From NCBI GenBank assembly GCA_963807735.1, contig CAWEDI010000025.1, positions 68,273 through 132,272 of the forward strand: DNA of 64,000 bases, given 5' to 3'. Origin of the DNA: Roseiarcus sp963807735. GTDB taxonomy: Bacteria > Pseudomonadota > Alphaproteobacteria > Rhizobiales > Beijerinckiaceae. Position 1 is the first letter of the stretch. Each line of letters begins with the position of its first letter. Both the position numbers and the translations under genes were made by a program. A model generated the notes under the pieces. That model was not told the DNA's origin, made no database searches, and saw nothing but the letters and a program-made list of their open reading frames with translations. This document shows positions 1 to 8,060 of this stretch, one piece after another.

Positions 1-281
1 TCTACGAGTTAGGCGACAACCAGACGGCCGCCGCGGGGGCTGCGTTGGCCAATCCGCTCGTCGTCGGCGTAGTAGACGCCCAGGGCAACCCGGTCGCGGG
101 CGCGCCGGCGCCGACATTCGCGCTGACCGCAGGCGGCGGCTCGGTCGGCGCGGCGACGAATGTCGCGCCCGGCAAGTTCCAGGCCTTATGGACGCTCGGA
201 CCGGCGGGCGTTCAGACCGTGACGGCGCGAATCGCCCAATCCAACGTCGTCGTGACGTTTCAAGCGACGATTCACCCCTGA
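1..281 (+). CDS. C-terminal end of a bacterial Ig-like repeat protein (5' end outside window)
   Basis: The reading frame is open from base 3 and stops at 279-281, so this is the tail of a gene that begins upstream of the window. The visible 92 residues hold one Ig-like (Big-1/invasin type) repeat: a GDNQ start, a VVxVxDAxGNPVAGAP strand pair, a GGGSV turn, and the WTLG..AGVQTVTA ending typical of that fold. Such repeats build extended surface or baseplate-associated stalks. The next gene starts 28 bases downstream on the same strand, so it probably shares an operon with the 'HGWGV' proteins and the PAAR protein. The full size and the anchoring part cannot be seen. Confidence 0.75.
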   Translation, partial: YELGDNQTAAAGAALANPLVVGVVDAQGNPVAGAPAPTFALTAGGGSVGAATNVAPGKFQALWTLGPAGVQTVTARIAQSNVVVTFQATIHP

Positions 282-309
282 GCAGACAATCTTTGTGGAG
301 GAACGCGAT

Positions 310-1440
310 ATGCAGACCCTTCAAGCCGCCGATTGCGATCTCGCCACCGCGGTTAAGCTGGAGCGGGTGAACTTCTTCAACCGTCAGCTGCTGACGGCCG
401 ACGACATGACGACCGAACGCGACTATTTTCTGCAGAAACTTCGGCGGCACAACCGGTTCCTGCACGGCTGGGGCGTCGTCTGCGGGCTGACTGTGGTCGC
501 TGCGCCGACCAGTTCCGCGCCCTGGCGCGTGCAGATCGACGCTGGTTATGCGCTCGGACCCTTTGGCGACGAGATATTCGTGGGCGAGCCGATCTATTTC
601 GATCTCGCCGCCTGCCTCTCCACGAGTTCAGGCGGCAATCCCTGCGAACCCAGCCTGCCGGCAAACAACGCCGGAACCGACCCGACGACAGTCTATCTGG
701 CGATTGAATACGCTGAGTGTCTCTCCCGGCCGGTACAGGTCGCTTATTCCGGTTGCGGCTGCGATGACGATCCCTGCCAGTATTCGCGCATTCGCGACGG
801 CTTCCGGCTCCAGTGCCTCGCGCAACCGCCGGCGACGCCCGTCGCGCCGCCCAATCTGTGCGACGTGGTCGCCGGCAAGGCGGTCGCGGCGTGCCCGGCC
901 TGCCCGACTGAGCCGTGGGTGACGCTGGCGAAGATCGCACTGCCGGCGGCGGCGTCAGCGGAAGTGACCGCCCAGGACATCGACAACATCAGCGCCCGCC
1001 GCGTCATCCTCAGCGTCGCCGTGCTGCAGGATCAGGTCATCAGTTGCTGCTGTGAGCCACAGACGCCGCCGGCGCCGACCGTCGATCTGGCGACGTTTAC
1101 CCTGGATTTCACATCTTCGGACGTGAACCCCGCAACTTGGACGAATTCCGCGTCGACTATTGGCGTATCCTCCACGCCGTGGCGATATCGATTGACGCTG
1201 ACTGGCCCCGCTCCCCAAGGCGGCTTCGTCGTCAAGTTCAACTCGAGCGCCCCCAACATCACGGAGCCGGCAAGCGTTACCGTGCCCGCCGGAGAGACGG
1301 TCTATCTTTGCCCCGCGTCGGCTCCCGTCGACGCGCATCCTACGCAGTCGGTCTCGACCGTAACCGTTTCAATCACCGCCATCGGAACCAGTGTCTCCAA
1401 GCAAGGCACGCTCGTCTTCCAGCCCAGTATCACGGCCTAG
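310..1440 (+). CDS. Hypothetical 'HGWGVVCGL' family protein, contractile-injection-locus associated
   Basis: A 376-residue protein. ATG at 310 is chosen over an in-frame GTG at 295 because GGAGG at 297-301 lies at the right distance. The N-terminus holds the conserved block FFNRQLLTADDM, then RRHNRFLHGWGVVCGL, then GYALGPFGDEI. I recall this set from proteins encoded beside phage-tail-like or extracellular contractile injection loci; their biochemical role is not known to me. The middle is cysteine-rich (CGCDDDPCQ, CCCEP), suggesting metal binding or disulfides. The last 100 residues look like an all-beta domain. There is no signal peptide. A shorter paralogue follows at 1514. Confidence 0.75.
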   Translation: MQTLQAADCDLATAVKLERVNFFNRQLLTADDMTTERDYFLQKLRRHNRFLHGWGVVCGLTVVAAPTSSAPWRVQIDAGYALGPFGDEIFVGEPIYFDLAACLSTSSGGNPCEPSLPANNAGTDPTTVYLAIEYAECLSRPVQVAYSGCGCDDDPCQYSRIRDGFRLQCLAQPPATPVAPPNLCDVVAGKAVAACPACPTEPWVTLAKIALPAAASAEVTAQDIDNISARRVILSVAVLQDQVISCCCEPQTPPAPTVDLATFTLDFTSSDVNPATWTNSASTIGVSSTPWRYRLTLTGPAPQGGFVVKFNSSAPNITEPASVTVPAGETVYLCPASAPVDAHPTQSVSTVTVSITAIGTSVSKQGTLVFQPSITA

Positions 1441-1513
1441 GCGCCGCTCGCGCGCGCCGAAGCGGCCCGCGATCCCGGTGGGCCACTGGCCGATGGCTAA
1501 GGAGGGTCCTCAG

Positions 1514-2152
1514 ATGCCGAACCCGGAATTGCCGCTCGCAGCCGATTTCGGCAGCGGGCTTGCCAGACCGAACTGGGGCCCCGGTGGCCCAATCGACGCT
1601 CACCAATTGCGGATGCAGCAACTCTACTCGGCCCAGCGCCTGCGCCGGCATCTTCGCCTCGCGCACGGCTGGGGGGTGATTTGCGGCCTGAACGTAGTGG
1701 TCGCGGGCCAGGGCGATCCCTGGAGCCTGCTGATCTGTCCCGGTTATGGCGTAAGTCCTTGCGGCGACGAGATCCTCGTTTCCCGCGCGTTGGCGTTCAA
1801 CCCGCGCGACTATCTGTGGTCCCAGCCCATCGGAGCTATCGGCGCCCGGGTCTGGATCTCAATCGACGCTGTCGAGGACGCCGCCGCCTACCTCCCGTCG
1901 CCACCCCCCGTTTGCGGCTACGATTGCGCGGAGAGCAGCGAGCAGGTCTCGCGCGTCGCCGACAGCTGCCGCGTTTCGATAAGTTGGACCGCGCCGCAGT
2001 TCCCGCACGCCGCCTACAATGTCTGCGCCGGAAGTTCGCCGCCGTTCCCGACTTGTCCCCAGACCTGCGGCCTTCCGCTCGCGACTGTCGATATGCCGGC
2101 GCCCGATCAACCCATCCGACAATCAGCGATCGACAATAAAGGAGCTTTCTGA
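1514..2152 (+). CDS. Second, shorter 'HGWGV' family protein
   Basis: A 212-residue protein starting at ATG 1514, preceded by GGAGG at 1501-1505; a longer upstream extension of the frame would overlap the previous gene. It repeats the core of the 310-1440 protein: RRHLRLAHGWGVICGLNVVV near residue 45, then CPGYGVSPCGDEILV. Paired cysteines occur near the C-terminus (CPQTCG), but the C-terminal beta domain of its paralogue is missing. It ends one base before the PAAR start codon, so the two are probably translated together. The function is unknown; location suggests a structural or adaptor part of the same complex. Confidence 0.7.
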   Translation: MPNPELPLAADFGSGLARPNWGPGGPIDAHQLRMQQLYSAQRLRRHLRLAHGWGVICGLNVVVAGQGDPWSLLICPGYGVSPCGDEILVSRALAFNPRDYLWSQPIGAIGARVWISIDAVEDAAAYLPSPPPVCGYDCAESSEQVSRVADSCRVSISWTAPQFPHAAYNVCAGSSPPFPTCPQTCGLPLATVDMPAPDQPIRQSAIDNKGAF

Positions 2153-2153
2153 A

Positions 2154-2444
2154 ATGGGCTTGCCCGCCGCGCGGATGATGGATTTTCATATCTGCCCAAT
2201 GTTCAATGGGCCGCAACCTCACGTCGGAGGGCCGGTTTGCGTTGGATGTCCCACGGTGCTGATCGGCGGCTTCCCGGCCGCGCGCGCCACCGACGTCTGC
2301 GTTTGCGCCGGTCCACCCGACATGATCGCGAAAGGCTCGGCGACGGTTTTGATCGGCGGATTGCCCGCCGCGCGCCAACTCGATCAAACCGCCCATGGCG
2401 GCGTGATCGTGACAGGCTTTCCCACGGTGCTGATCGGCGGTTGA
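2154..2444 (+). CDS. PAAR-repeat spike-tip protein
   Basis: A 96-residue protein with three repeats of the PAAR signature: the opening MGLPAARMMD, then CPTVLIGGFPAARATD, then SATVLIGGLPAARQLD, ending in FPTVLIGG. His and Cys residues (HICP, VGCP, CVCAG) sit where this family binds the zinc that caps the cone. PAAR proteins form the sharp tip on VgrG-type spikes of contractile injection systems. AAAGGAG at 2138-2144 and ATG 2154 fix the start. No toxin domain is fused, so this is a structural tip or a carrier for a separate effector. No spike, sheath or tube gene is visible, so the machine lies upstream or elsewhere. Confidence 0.9.
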   Translation: MGLPAARMMDFHICPMFNGPQPHVGGPVCVGCPTVLIGGFPAARATDVCVCAGPPDMIAKGSATVLIGGLPAARQLDQTAHGGVIVTGFPTVLIGG

Positions 2445-2481
2445 GACATCGCGAGTATGGCGCTCGCGAGCGCACGCGGGC

Positions 2482-2727
2482 TCACTCCAGCCGGAGCAAA
2501 TTGGGAACAGCATTCAGCGATGGCGCATCGCGCAAATCGACGCGGAGCCTCGCCCCCGGCGATGCGAAACGATATTTGACGCCGCTGATCGGGCCGATCG
2601 CCGTCAACGCGGTTGTTCCAGTATATTCGAACAAGGCGACGCTGGCGCGCGCCGCAGGCGCTCGCGGCCTCGCGGAAACGGGCTCGACGGGTAGAATCTG
2701 GCGACGTCTCTGACCGCAGCACAACAT
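2482..2727 (-). CDS. Small hypothetical protein ('YTGxTALTxxGPxSGxxYRF' type)
   Basis: An 81-residue ORF starting three bases after the stop of the DUF1360 gene on the same strand, so the two form an operon. The C-terminal half reads as a compact beta domain: LFEYTGTTALTAIGPISG, then KYRFASPGARLRVDLRDAPSL, then VPNLLRL. I recall similar short proteins near tail-like loci, but no function. The Arg-rich N-terminus may be disordered. It converges on the PAAR gene with only 37 bases between stops. Confidence 0.6.
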   Translation of the reverse strand: MLCCGQRRRQILPVEPVSARPRAPAARASVALFEYTGTTALTAIGPISGVKYRFASPGARLRVDLRDAPSLNAVPNLLRLE

Positions 2728-2730
2728 GGT

Positions 2731-3066
2731 TCAACCTTCCGATTCGCCCTCTGCAAATATCGCGGGCGGCGCATCTATCGCAGAAGCGATCGGATTCGAC
2801 GCGCGCTGCAGCAGAATCGCGCCGCCGGAAATCGCCGGCCACGCAACTCCTAAATGGATCATGTCGAGCGGAACGAAGCAAGTGGCCGGCAGAGCAACCC
2901 AGAGGCTGAGGCAGTTGAAACAGTCCAACGCCTGACCGGCAATACCCTGACCCACTCGCTGACGCAGGCGCAAGCTCAGATTCCAAGGCCCATCCTCGGC
3001 GTGCAAGAGATGGGTGACACGCCATGTGAACAAGATCGAGACGAATATCTGACACAGCTCGGTCAT
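2731..3066 (-). CDS. DUF1360 family membrane protein
   Basis: A 111-residue protein. The ATG at 3066 is preceded by a strong GGGAGGA, so the longer upstream frame is not used. The signature of the DUF1360 family is clear: FTWRVTHLLHAEDGPWNL near residue 13, followed by CFNCLSLWVALPAT. A hydrophobic stretch (about residues 45-75) should span the membrane once or twice. The molecular role of the family is unknown. It is first in a two-gene operon facing the PAAR operon; such proteins are repeatedly found next to phage-tail-like clusters, which is association only. Confidence 0.75.
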   Translation of the reverse strand: MTELCQIFVSILFTWRVTHLLHAEDGPWNLSLRLRQRVGQGIAGQALDCFNCLSLWVALPATCFVPLDMIHLGVAWPAISGGAILLQRASNPIASAIDAPPAIFAEGESEG

Positions 3067-3608
3067 CGCGTCGTCCTCCCAACCACGGGGACGGCGCATA
3101 TCCCTCATAAGGTTGCCGTCCGCACGAGAAACTGTTGCGCCAATAGCCCAATGAGCTTCCAACGTGATCCACGCTTCCATGCAATCGATTGCTATCGCCA
3201 CCGATGCAAGTTCCGGTGCTTACCCGAAGTCGCTTGTATCCCGGCTGGATCGCCCGGCAGGTTGGTCTAACCCAGCGTCTGGGGCAAGCCTGCGAATTCC
3301 GATTCAATCCGGCCAGGGATCCGGATTTGAAGCCGGCCGCCGTTCTGAAATGAAGGCGGACACCTGAGTAGGGTTTCAGCCCTCGCCGCCCGCTCCCCAC
3401 AGACCGCCAACTGTGGCAGTTCTGCCACCGTCACCTTGATCGCTGTCGCTCGATCATGCTTCCGTCAATGCGCTTGGCGACGCCACCCCTGGAGAAAGTT
3501 CCGGATTATGGAAGGAAGGCTCTTCATATTGCGGCATTATTTCTCCGATCGGAATGTGACATCGTCTTCTCGGTGAGCCGACGAGGCTCAAAACCGAGGA
3601 GCAATCAG
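3067..3608. other. Gene-poor spacer between the PAAR region and the accessory island
   Basis: I see no convincing gene. Long frames on both strands lack start signals and motifs and are shadows of GC-rich DNA. The only recognisable item is the terminal-repeat relic at 3289-3347. This spacer is the left edge of the IS-rich stretch that ends at tRNA-Val. Confidence 0.5.
3289..3347. repeat. Relic of an IS21-type terminal repeat ('TTCCGATTTGAAGCCGG' family)
   Basis: This segment contains GAATTCCGATTCAATCCGG followed by GGATTTGAAGCCGGCC. A related copy lies at 38522-38566. From memory, tandem copies of this motif form the ends of some alphaproteobacterial IS21-like elements. No istA or istB lies next to it, so it would be a scar. 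The assignment is from memory and tentative. Confidence 0.35.
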
Positions 3609-3758
3609 ATGGCAAAAATTGCATTTGCGACGGAAGCGCAAGAGCCTGTTCTCACCGAGCATGCCGAGCCGAAGGCTGATTGGGTTGCCTTCTTGGTCGA
3701 TGCGCTGGAGAAGGATGACGCGAAACGTCGCGCCGCCGTAACGGACTGGCCCTCTTAA
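3609..3758 (+). CDS. Small hypothetical protein, 49 residues
   Basis: ATG 3609 follows a GAGGAG-like site. The product (MAKIAFATEAQEPVLTE...) is acidic, with a helix near DWVAFLVDALEKDDAKRRA and no recognisable motif. It stands alone in front of the decayed LysR gene. It may be a real short gene or the truncated start of a larger one. Confidence 0.35.
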   Translation: MAKIAFATEAQEPVLTEHAEPKADWVAFLVDALEKDDAKRRAAVTDWPS

Positions 3759-3839
3759 TGGATCAAGTTGATGGAAGTGCAGGCGGTCTGAACTTGCGCA
3801 ACGCTCATCTAGCCGCCGTCGCGCCATGCACGTCGGCTC

Positions 3840-4431
3840 CTATTGCTCTTTTGCCCGCTTTCTGGTTGCTTTTCCGTTGATCTCTAGAGCTTTGGCAGGT
3901 GTCGAGCCCCGTTTGATAGGCTCGTACACGTCCGCAACCGCTTTTAGTCTCTGCTGAAGGCGTGGGGCGACAAAATCGAGGAAGGCCCTCAACTTCAACG
4001 GTTGATGCTGCCGCGCAATATGGACGATTTGGACCGGCATCGCCGGTGGGGATCGGTCGGTCAGTATGGGCACAAGAGCCGTCGCGGATGCTGTCCGCCG
4101 CCTGATAGGAGATGAGGCAGGCGATCCCGATGCCAGCTCGCGCGCCCGAGATGACCGCGTCGGCCGTACCGACCGAATAGCGGGGGCGGATGATGACCGT
4201 TTCCTCGCCCCTTGGACCCGCGAACGACCAATCGCGCCAAAGTTCCAAACCTTCATAGGCGATGCAGTCATGCGCCGTTAGGTCGCTCGGATCAGCAGGT
4301 GTGCCGCGCCGCTTCAGATAAGCCGGACTCGCGCAGATCACCCAACGCACGTCTCCGACGCGCCGCGCAACCAAAGTGCTGTCGGGCATCGCGCCGACGC
4401 GCACGGCGATATAGGACTCGGCCAAATCCAT
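3840..4431 (-). pseudogene. LysR-type regulator relic (substrate-binding domain only)
   Basis: The minus-strand frame from 4431 reads as the effector-binding domain of a LysR-type regulator: DLAESYIAVRVGAMPDS, then VICASPAYLKRRGTP, then AHDCIAYEG, then ADAVISGARAGIGIA. The N-terminal DNA-binding helix-turn-helix is absent; the homology stops abruptly at 4431. Near 4070-4080 the frame changes: LVPILTDRSPPAMPVQIVHI and the C-terminal helices continue in another frame down to 3840. The gene therefore has a 5' truncation plus a frameshift and cannot make a working regulator. Confidence 0.75.
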
Positions 4432-4762
4432 TTGATCTCCGGATACTCAAAATTGTTGAAATCGAGAACCTTCGCCTGAACACAGATGGCCTCTGGCAGG
4501 GCAGAGGGGCGGACAAAGCAAAGGCTACCGCAGATTTCTATTTCGCAGCCTTTGAACCCACAGCACGCTGCAGGCGGGTACCCACATTCTAGCGAAAACA
4601 GCATTGGTTTGCCAGAGAAACTGCCACAACTGAGGCGAGCGGCGGACACGGTGCTGACGAAGAGCCTAAGTACTCGGTGCAAGATAGCGTCGCGCGCGAG
4701 GCGGAATTCCCGCAACCGCCGAAGTTCGCGACTGTCGATACCAATCCAGCTACCCAGCCGAC
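4432..4762. other. No recognisable gene
   Basis: Short overlapping frames exist on both strands, but none has a ribosome-binding site, motif or plausible composition. The abrupt end of LysR homology at 4431 suggests a rearrangement junction. Confidence 0.4.
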
Positions 4763-5369
4763 TCATTCCGAGGCGCGGCGGCCATAACAAGGGACGCCAA
4801 ACATTCGTTCCTCCAACTTTACAAATTGCACCTTATCGAACTGGCCTGGCGCAAGAAACCCCAACCTCTGCAACCGCTTGCACAAGAATTTGTAACTGAC
4901 CTTTGCTTTGCAGTTCTTCTTCAACACAACAATGTTTTCTGCACCCCACGTCGGAATTCCGAACCGCGAAACATCAGCCGCGAAGTCATCTTCCGGGGTA
5001 GATGAATTCCGCCGCGAATACCTCCGCTCCTTTTTCGATAAGTTCATTCGAATTGTAATCGCCGCAAACAATGCGACCGTTGTTGATGGCCTCGCGATCC
5101 CGGTAGTGATGCTTTACCTCACGCACTAAAGCAAAGATCTTCGGTTCGTCGGGCAGCGATTTTTGCACGGCGACGGAAACATTATCGTCGTCGCACATGT
5201 ACATGGCTTTTATTCTATATAGAAGCGGCCAGTAATCGATTTGAATATGTTCCGCGCGGTAAATACGACGAACTTCCCGAAGACCAAAGACTGCCGTGTC
5301 AACCTCGTATTGCGCCCGCTTTTCCTGAGCCAAAGCTTTCAAGTCGTCGTAGTATCCGCCGCGGCTCAC
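4763..5369 (-). pseudogene. ImmA/IrrE-type metallopeptidase, frameshifted and lacking the first zinc histidine
   Basis: The frame from ATG 5369 gives 127 residues, then stops at 4986. The next frame down to 4763 continues the protein: AAEFIYP joins EDDFAADVSRFGIP if one G of the run at 4995-4998 is removed. In this family the zinc site is HExKHH; here it reads REVKHHYRDRE because CGT replaces a His codon, so one metal ligand is missing as well. ImmA-type peptidases cleave a partner XRE repressor to trigger mobile-element or defence gene expression. The XRE partner is immediately upstream (2-base gap). Confidence 0.75.
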
Positions 5370-5371
5370 TT

Positions 5372-5773
5372 TTAGCTCTCCTTTTTCCGACGGCCAGTGG
5401 GTTTGGCATCGGCTAGCGCTTTGCGCGCCTTACGAAATTCGGCATAGCGGATGACTTCTTCAAAGTCGCCTTGATCAAGTCCGCCGGTCGCGGTTGCAAG
5501 CATTTGAATGCGCGTCGTGTCGCCCTGGAGGTTGGGGAAAAAGACAGTTATCGGGACGTCAAAAAAGCGGGCCAGTTTGTCGAGGTCATCGGCGGTTGGC
5601 TTGTAAGTGCCCGTCTCCCAACGCGAGACGGTATTTCCGACAGCTCCTATTTTCAGCGCAAGCGTTTCCTGACTTAACGAACCTTTTGGGTAGTTTTGCC
5701 GAAGCTCCCGGATTTTCTGCCCTATCTGTTCATAGAGGTCTGGTGAGCGCCTCCCCTCATTGTCATTGGCCAT
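5372..5773 (-). CDS. XRE-family helix-turn-helix regulator
   Basis: A 133-residue protein with ATG at 5773 behind AGGAGGAGGA. Residues 15-70 form a Cro/cI-type helix-turn-helix: IGQKIRELRQ, LSQETLALKIGAVGNTVSRW, ETGTYKPTADDLDKLARFF. The C-terminal part is helical and basic (RKARKALADAKPTGRRKKES). It sits upstream of the ImmA-like gene, the classic repressor plus anti-repressor peptidase pair. It is transcribed away from the ubiquitin-like operon that begins 127 bases to the right, so the shared intergenic region is a likely place for it to act. That regulatory link is inferred. Confidence 0.85.
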   Translation of the reverse strand: MANDNEGRRSPDLYEQIGQKIRELRQNYPKGSLSQETLALKIGAVGNTVSRWETGTYKPTADDLDKLARFFDVPITVFFPNLQGDTTRIQMLATATGGLDQGDFEEVIRYAEFRKARKALADAKPTGRRKKES

Positions 5774-5900
5774 GTCGGTTCCTCCTCCTTCAGGAAATTC
5801 GCCTCCTGTTATAGCTTGACTTTTGTGCGTCGGACAAGATATCCTGTATCAGGAATATTTCTTCCTTTATTGGGAAGATCCGAATGAACAGGAGGCAGAC

Positions 5901-6136
5901 ATGATGTCGCCAGAACCGGACGAGGTCGCTGAGATGCCCGCTGAGCTCAAGAGCTCTGCTGCGACCGCCGTGGAAACGGAAATTCCTACGACAGCGCAGC
6001 GCGATATCGAGCATTTCATTCATCGGCCGGGCAGCCGGCCGGCCGTCGCGATGGGTACTGGCGGCGAGACGCTGCGCGAAGTCTTGGTCCGCCTGGAAGT
6101 AATCGCGGATCGGTCAGACGACGTTTATGTCTTCTA
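5901..6136 (+). pseudogene. 5' part of a ubiquitin-like (beta-grasp) protein gene, cut by IS630
   Basis: ATG 5901 follows AGGAGG at 5889-5894. The 79 residues before the IS contain MGTGGETLREVLVRLEVI and DDVYVFY, which resembles the first beta-grasp unit of the two-unit ubiquitin-like proteins of bacterial conjugation operons (in homologues I recall, 'LREVL...VFVGE'). The frame runs into the insertion sequence at about 6137. The C-terminal ubiquitin-like unit resumes at 7306 after the IS. I infer one original gene split in two. The reading frames of the two parts do not join directly if the IS is removed, so extra bases were lost or changed at the junction. Confidence 0.6.
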
Positions 6137-6137
6137 C

Positions 6138-7280
6138 CAGTCCCCACGAATGTTGACTCATTTGCGATTTCCCAATCGGCGTGGGGGGTGATTCAAACGG
6201 GCGAACGGGAGAGGTTCGCCATGAGAGGGATTGCGCTTCGGTCGGATTTTGAGGCGGCGGGGCTGCGCGCTTCGGCGCGGGCGTCGAAGAACGGAGCGCA
6301 GACGCGGCGTCTTCTGACGCTGGCGGCGATCTATGACGGAGCCAGCCGGTCGGAGGCCGCCAAGATCGGCGGGGTGACGCTGCAAATCGTCCGGGACTGG
6401 GTGGTCAGATTCAACGCCGAAGGGCCGGATGGGCTGATCAACAAGACAGCCCCCGGCCGGACGTCCATTCTCGACGCAGCGCAACGCAAGGCGCTGGCGG
6501 CGGTCGTGGAGAGCGGCCCGCTTCCCGCAATCCATGGCGTCGTGCGCTGGCGGATCGTCGACCTGTGTCAGTGGGCGCATCTGGAGTTCGGCGTTTCGCT
6601 TTCCGAGCAGACGATGAGCCGCGAATTGCACGCGATGAACTACCGTAAGCTCACCGCCCGCCCGCGCCATCACGCGCAGGCCGAAGGCGCCATTGAGGAT
6701 TTTAAAAAAACTTCCCCGCGCGCCTGGAGGAGATCGCCCACAAGCAAGGCGTCAAGACCGGCGACATAGAAGTTTGGTTCGCCGACGAGGCGCGCATCGG
6801 CCAGAAGAACAAGATCACGCGCCGATGGGCCAAGCGAGGTTCGCGGCCGAGCGCGACGAAAGACCAGCGCACGGCGTCGGCCTACATCTTCGGCGCGATC
6901 TGCCCGAAGGAAGGCAAGGGCGCCGCTCTCGTCCTGCCGCGATGCGACACGCAGGCGATGAACCTGCATCTGGCCGAAATCGCCAAGAACGTCGCGCCCG
7001 GCGCGCATGCGGCTTTGCTCGTCGATCAAGCCGGCTGGCATCTCTCCGGCGCTCTCGTTGTCCCGCCCAACATCACCATCGTCGCGCTGCCCGCCAAATG
7101 TCCCGAACTCAACCCGCAGGAGAACGTTTGGCAATTCATGCGTGAAAACTGGCTGTCCAACCGCATCTTCAAATCCTACGAAGACATCCTCGATCACTGC
7201 TGTTACGCTTGGAAAACCCTCATCGACCGACCGTGGCGCATCATGTCCATCGGACTGCGCAGGTGGGCACATGGGTACTG
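6138..7280 (+). mobile_element. IS630-family insertion sequence in the ubiquitin-like gene
   Basis: The element spans about 1.14 kb. Both ends carry a short imperfect inverted repeat: CAGTCCCCA at 6138 and TGGGTACTG ending at 7280. It encodes a two-frame transposase. IS630 elements normally duplicate TA; a clean TA duplication is not visible, so the exact ends are uncertain by a few bases or have mutated. It separates the two halves of the ubiquitin-like gene. Confidence 0.75.
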
Positions 7281-7281
7281 A
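6221..7281 (+). CDS. IS630 transposase with a -1 frameshift site
   Basis: ORF A starts at ATG 6221. It contains a helix-turn-helix region (SRSEAAKIGGVTLQIVRDW) and ends shortly after 6710. ORF B follows in the -1 frame and carries the DDE domain: VWFADEARIGQ (first Asp), LLVDQAGWH (second Asp), ALPAKCPELNPQENVW (final Glu). The overlap contains TTTTAAAAAAAC near 6702-6713, a typical slippery run, so the fusion protein is probably made by programmed -1 frameshifting as in other IS630 members. No inactivating change is seen in the catalytic residues. Confidence 0.85.
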
Positions 7282-7305
7282 TCATTGAGGAGTGGGACGC
7301 TCTCG

Positions 7306-7608
7306 GTGCTCGAAATCCACCGCCATCGCCATGTTCATGTCCACCACTGCCGCCACATTGCGGTGACGGTTCATTTCGGCGGAAAGAGCAAGCGCCACCG
7401 CTTTTTGCCCAACACGACGATCGGCGTCGCGAGCGAGTGGGCGCGGCGGAAATTCCATTTCGATCCCGCCGTCGCCGGCGAATATGTGCTCCAGCTTGTC
7501 GGCAGCCCGGTGCAACCCCGCTCAGACGAGCACCTCGGCAATCTCGTGCGCGGCGACGTTTGCGGAATCGAGTTCAATATCGTCAAAGAACTCACGCCGA
7601 AGGGTTAG
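7306..7608 (+). pseudogene. C-terminal ubiquitin-like unit with terminal glycine
   Basis: A His-rich linker (HRHRHVHVHHCRH) leads into a beta-grasp domain: IAVTVHFGGKSKRHRFLPNT, then TIGVASEWARRKFHFDP, then YVLQLVGS, PRSDEHLGNLV, and the end FNIVKELTPKG. The final Gly is at the extreme C-terminus, as needed for activation by an E1 enzyme. This layout matches the ubiquitin-like proteins of the Bil/multi-ubiquitin operons as I remember them. The 5' half of the gene lies beyond the IS630 at 5901-6136. GTG 7306 or TTG 7285 could still start a short product. The next gene starts three bases after the stop, so the operon arrangement is intact. Confidence 0.7.
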
Positions 7609-8060
7609 CTGATGCGGCCTCTCGATCAGCGTCTATTTGAATCGGACTTACAGTCGGCGGAATATCGAAACGGACTGACAAAGGGATTGTGGGGCGAAGC
7701 GGAATCCGCCGCCCGGCCTGACGGCGCAACACGGCCCAACGTCTATTTCTGGATGGCGGCCGCCCCACCCCTTGGCGCGCCGGACCGCTACTATGTTGCG
7801 CTGAATCTGGCCGGCTCTCGGAACGTGTCGCCGACGGGGCCATTGTGGGACCCGGCCAAGAGACAGGTGCTCGAGCTCGCCAAATGGCCCAAGGGAAAGC
7901 CGAACACCCGCTTTGCTCTGGACTTCCGGACGGACGGATTCACATTTTGCGGCCGGGCGCTTTATCACCCTTACGACCGCTCGCCGCTCTCCGATCATCC
8001 GTCTTGGCCTATCGAACAGCCCCATCTTGTTTGGACGAGTGCGCACACCATCGTGAATTA

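Noticed and set aside
2384..3400. Long minus-strand ORF of 338 codons overlapping the PAAR end
   Set aside because: It lies in another frame over three better-supported genes, has no motif or ribosome-binding site, and is Arg/Gly/Ser-rich as expected for a shadow frame.
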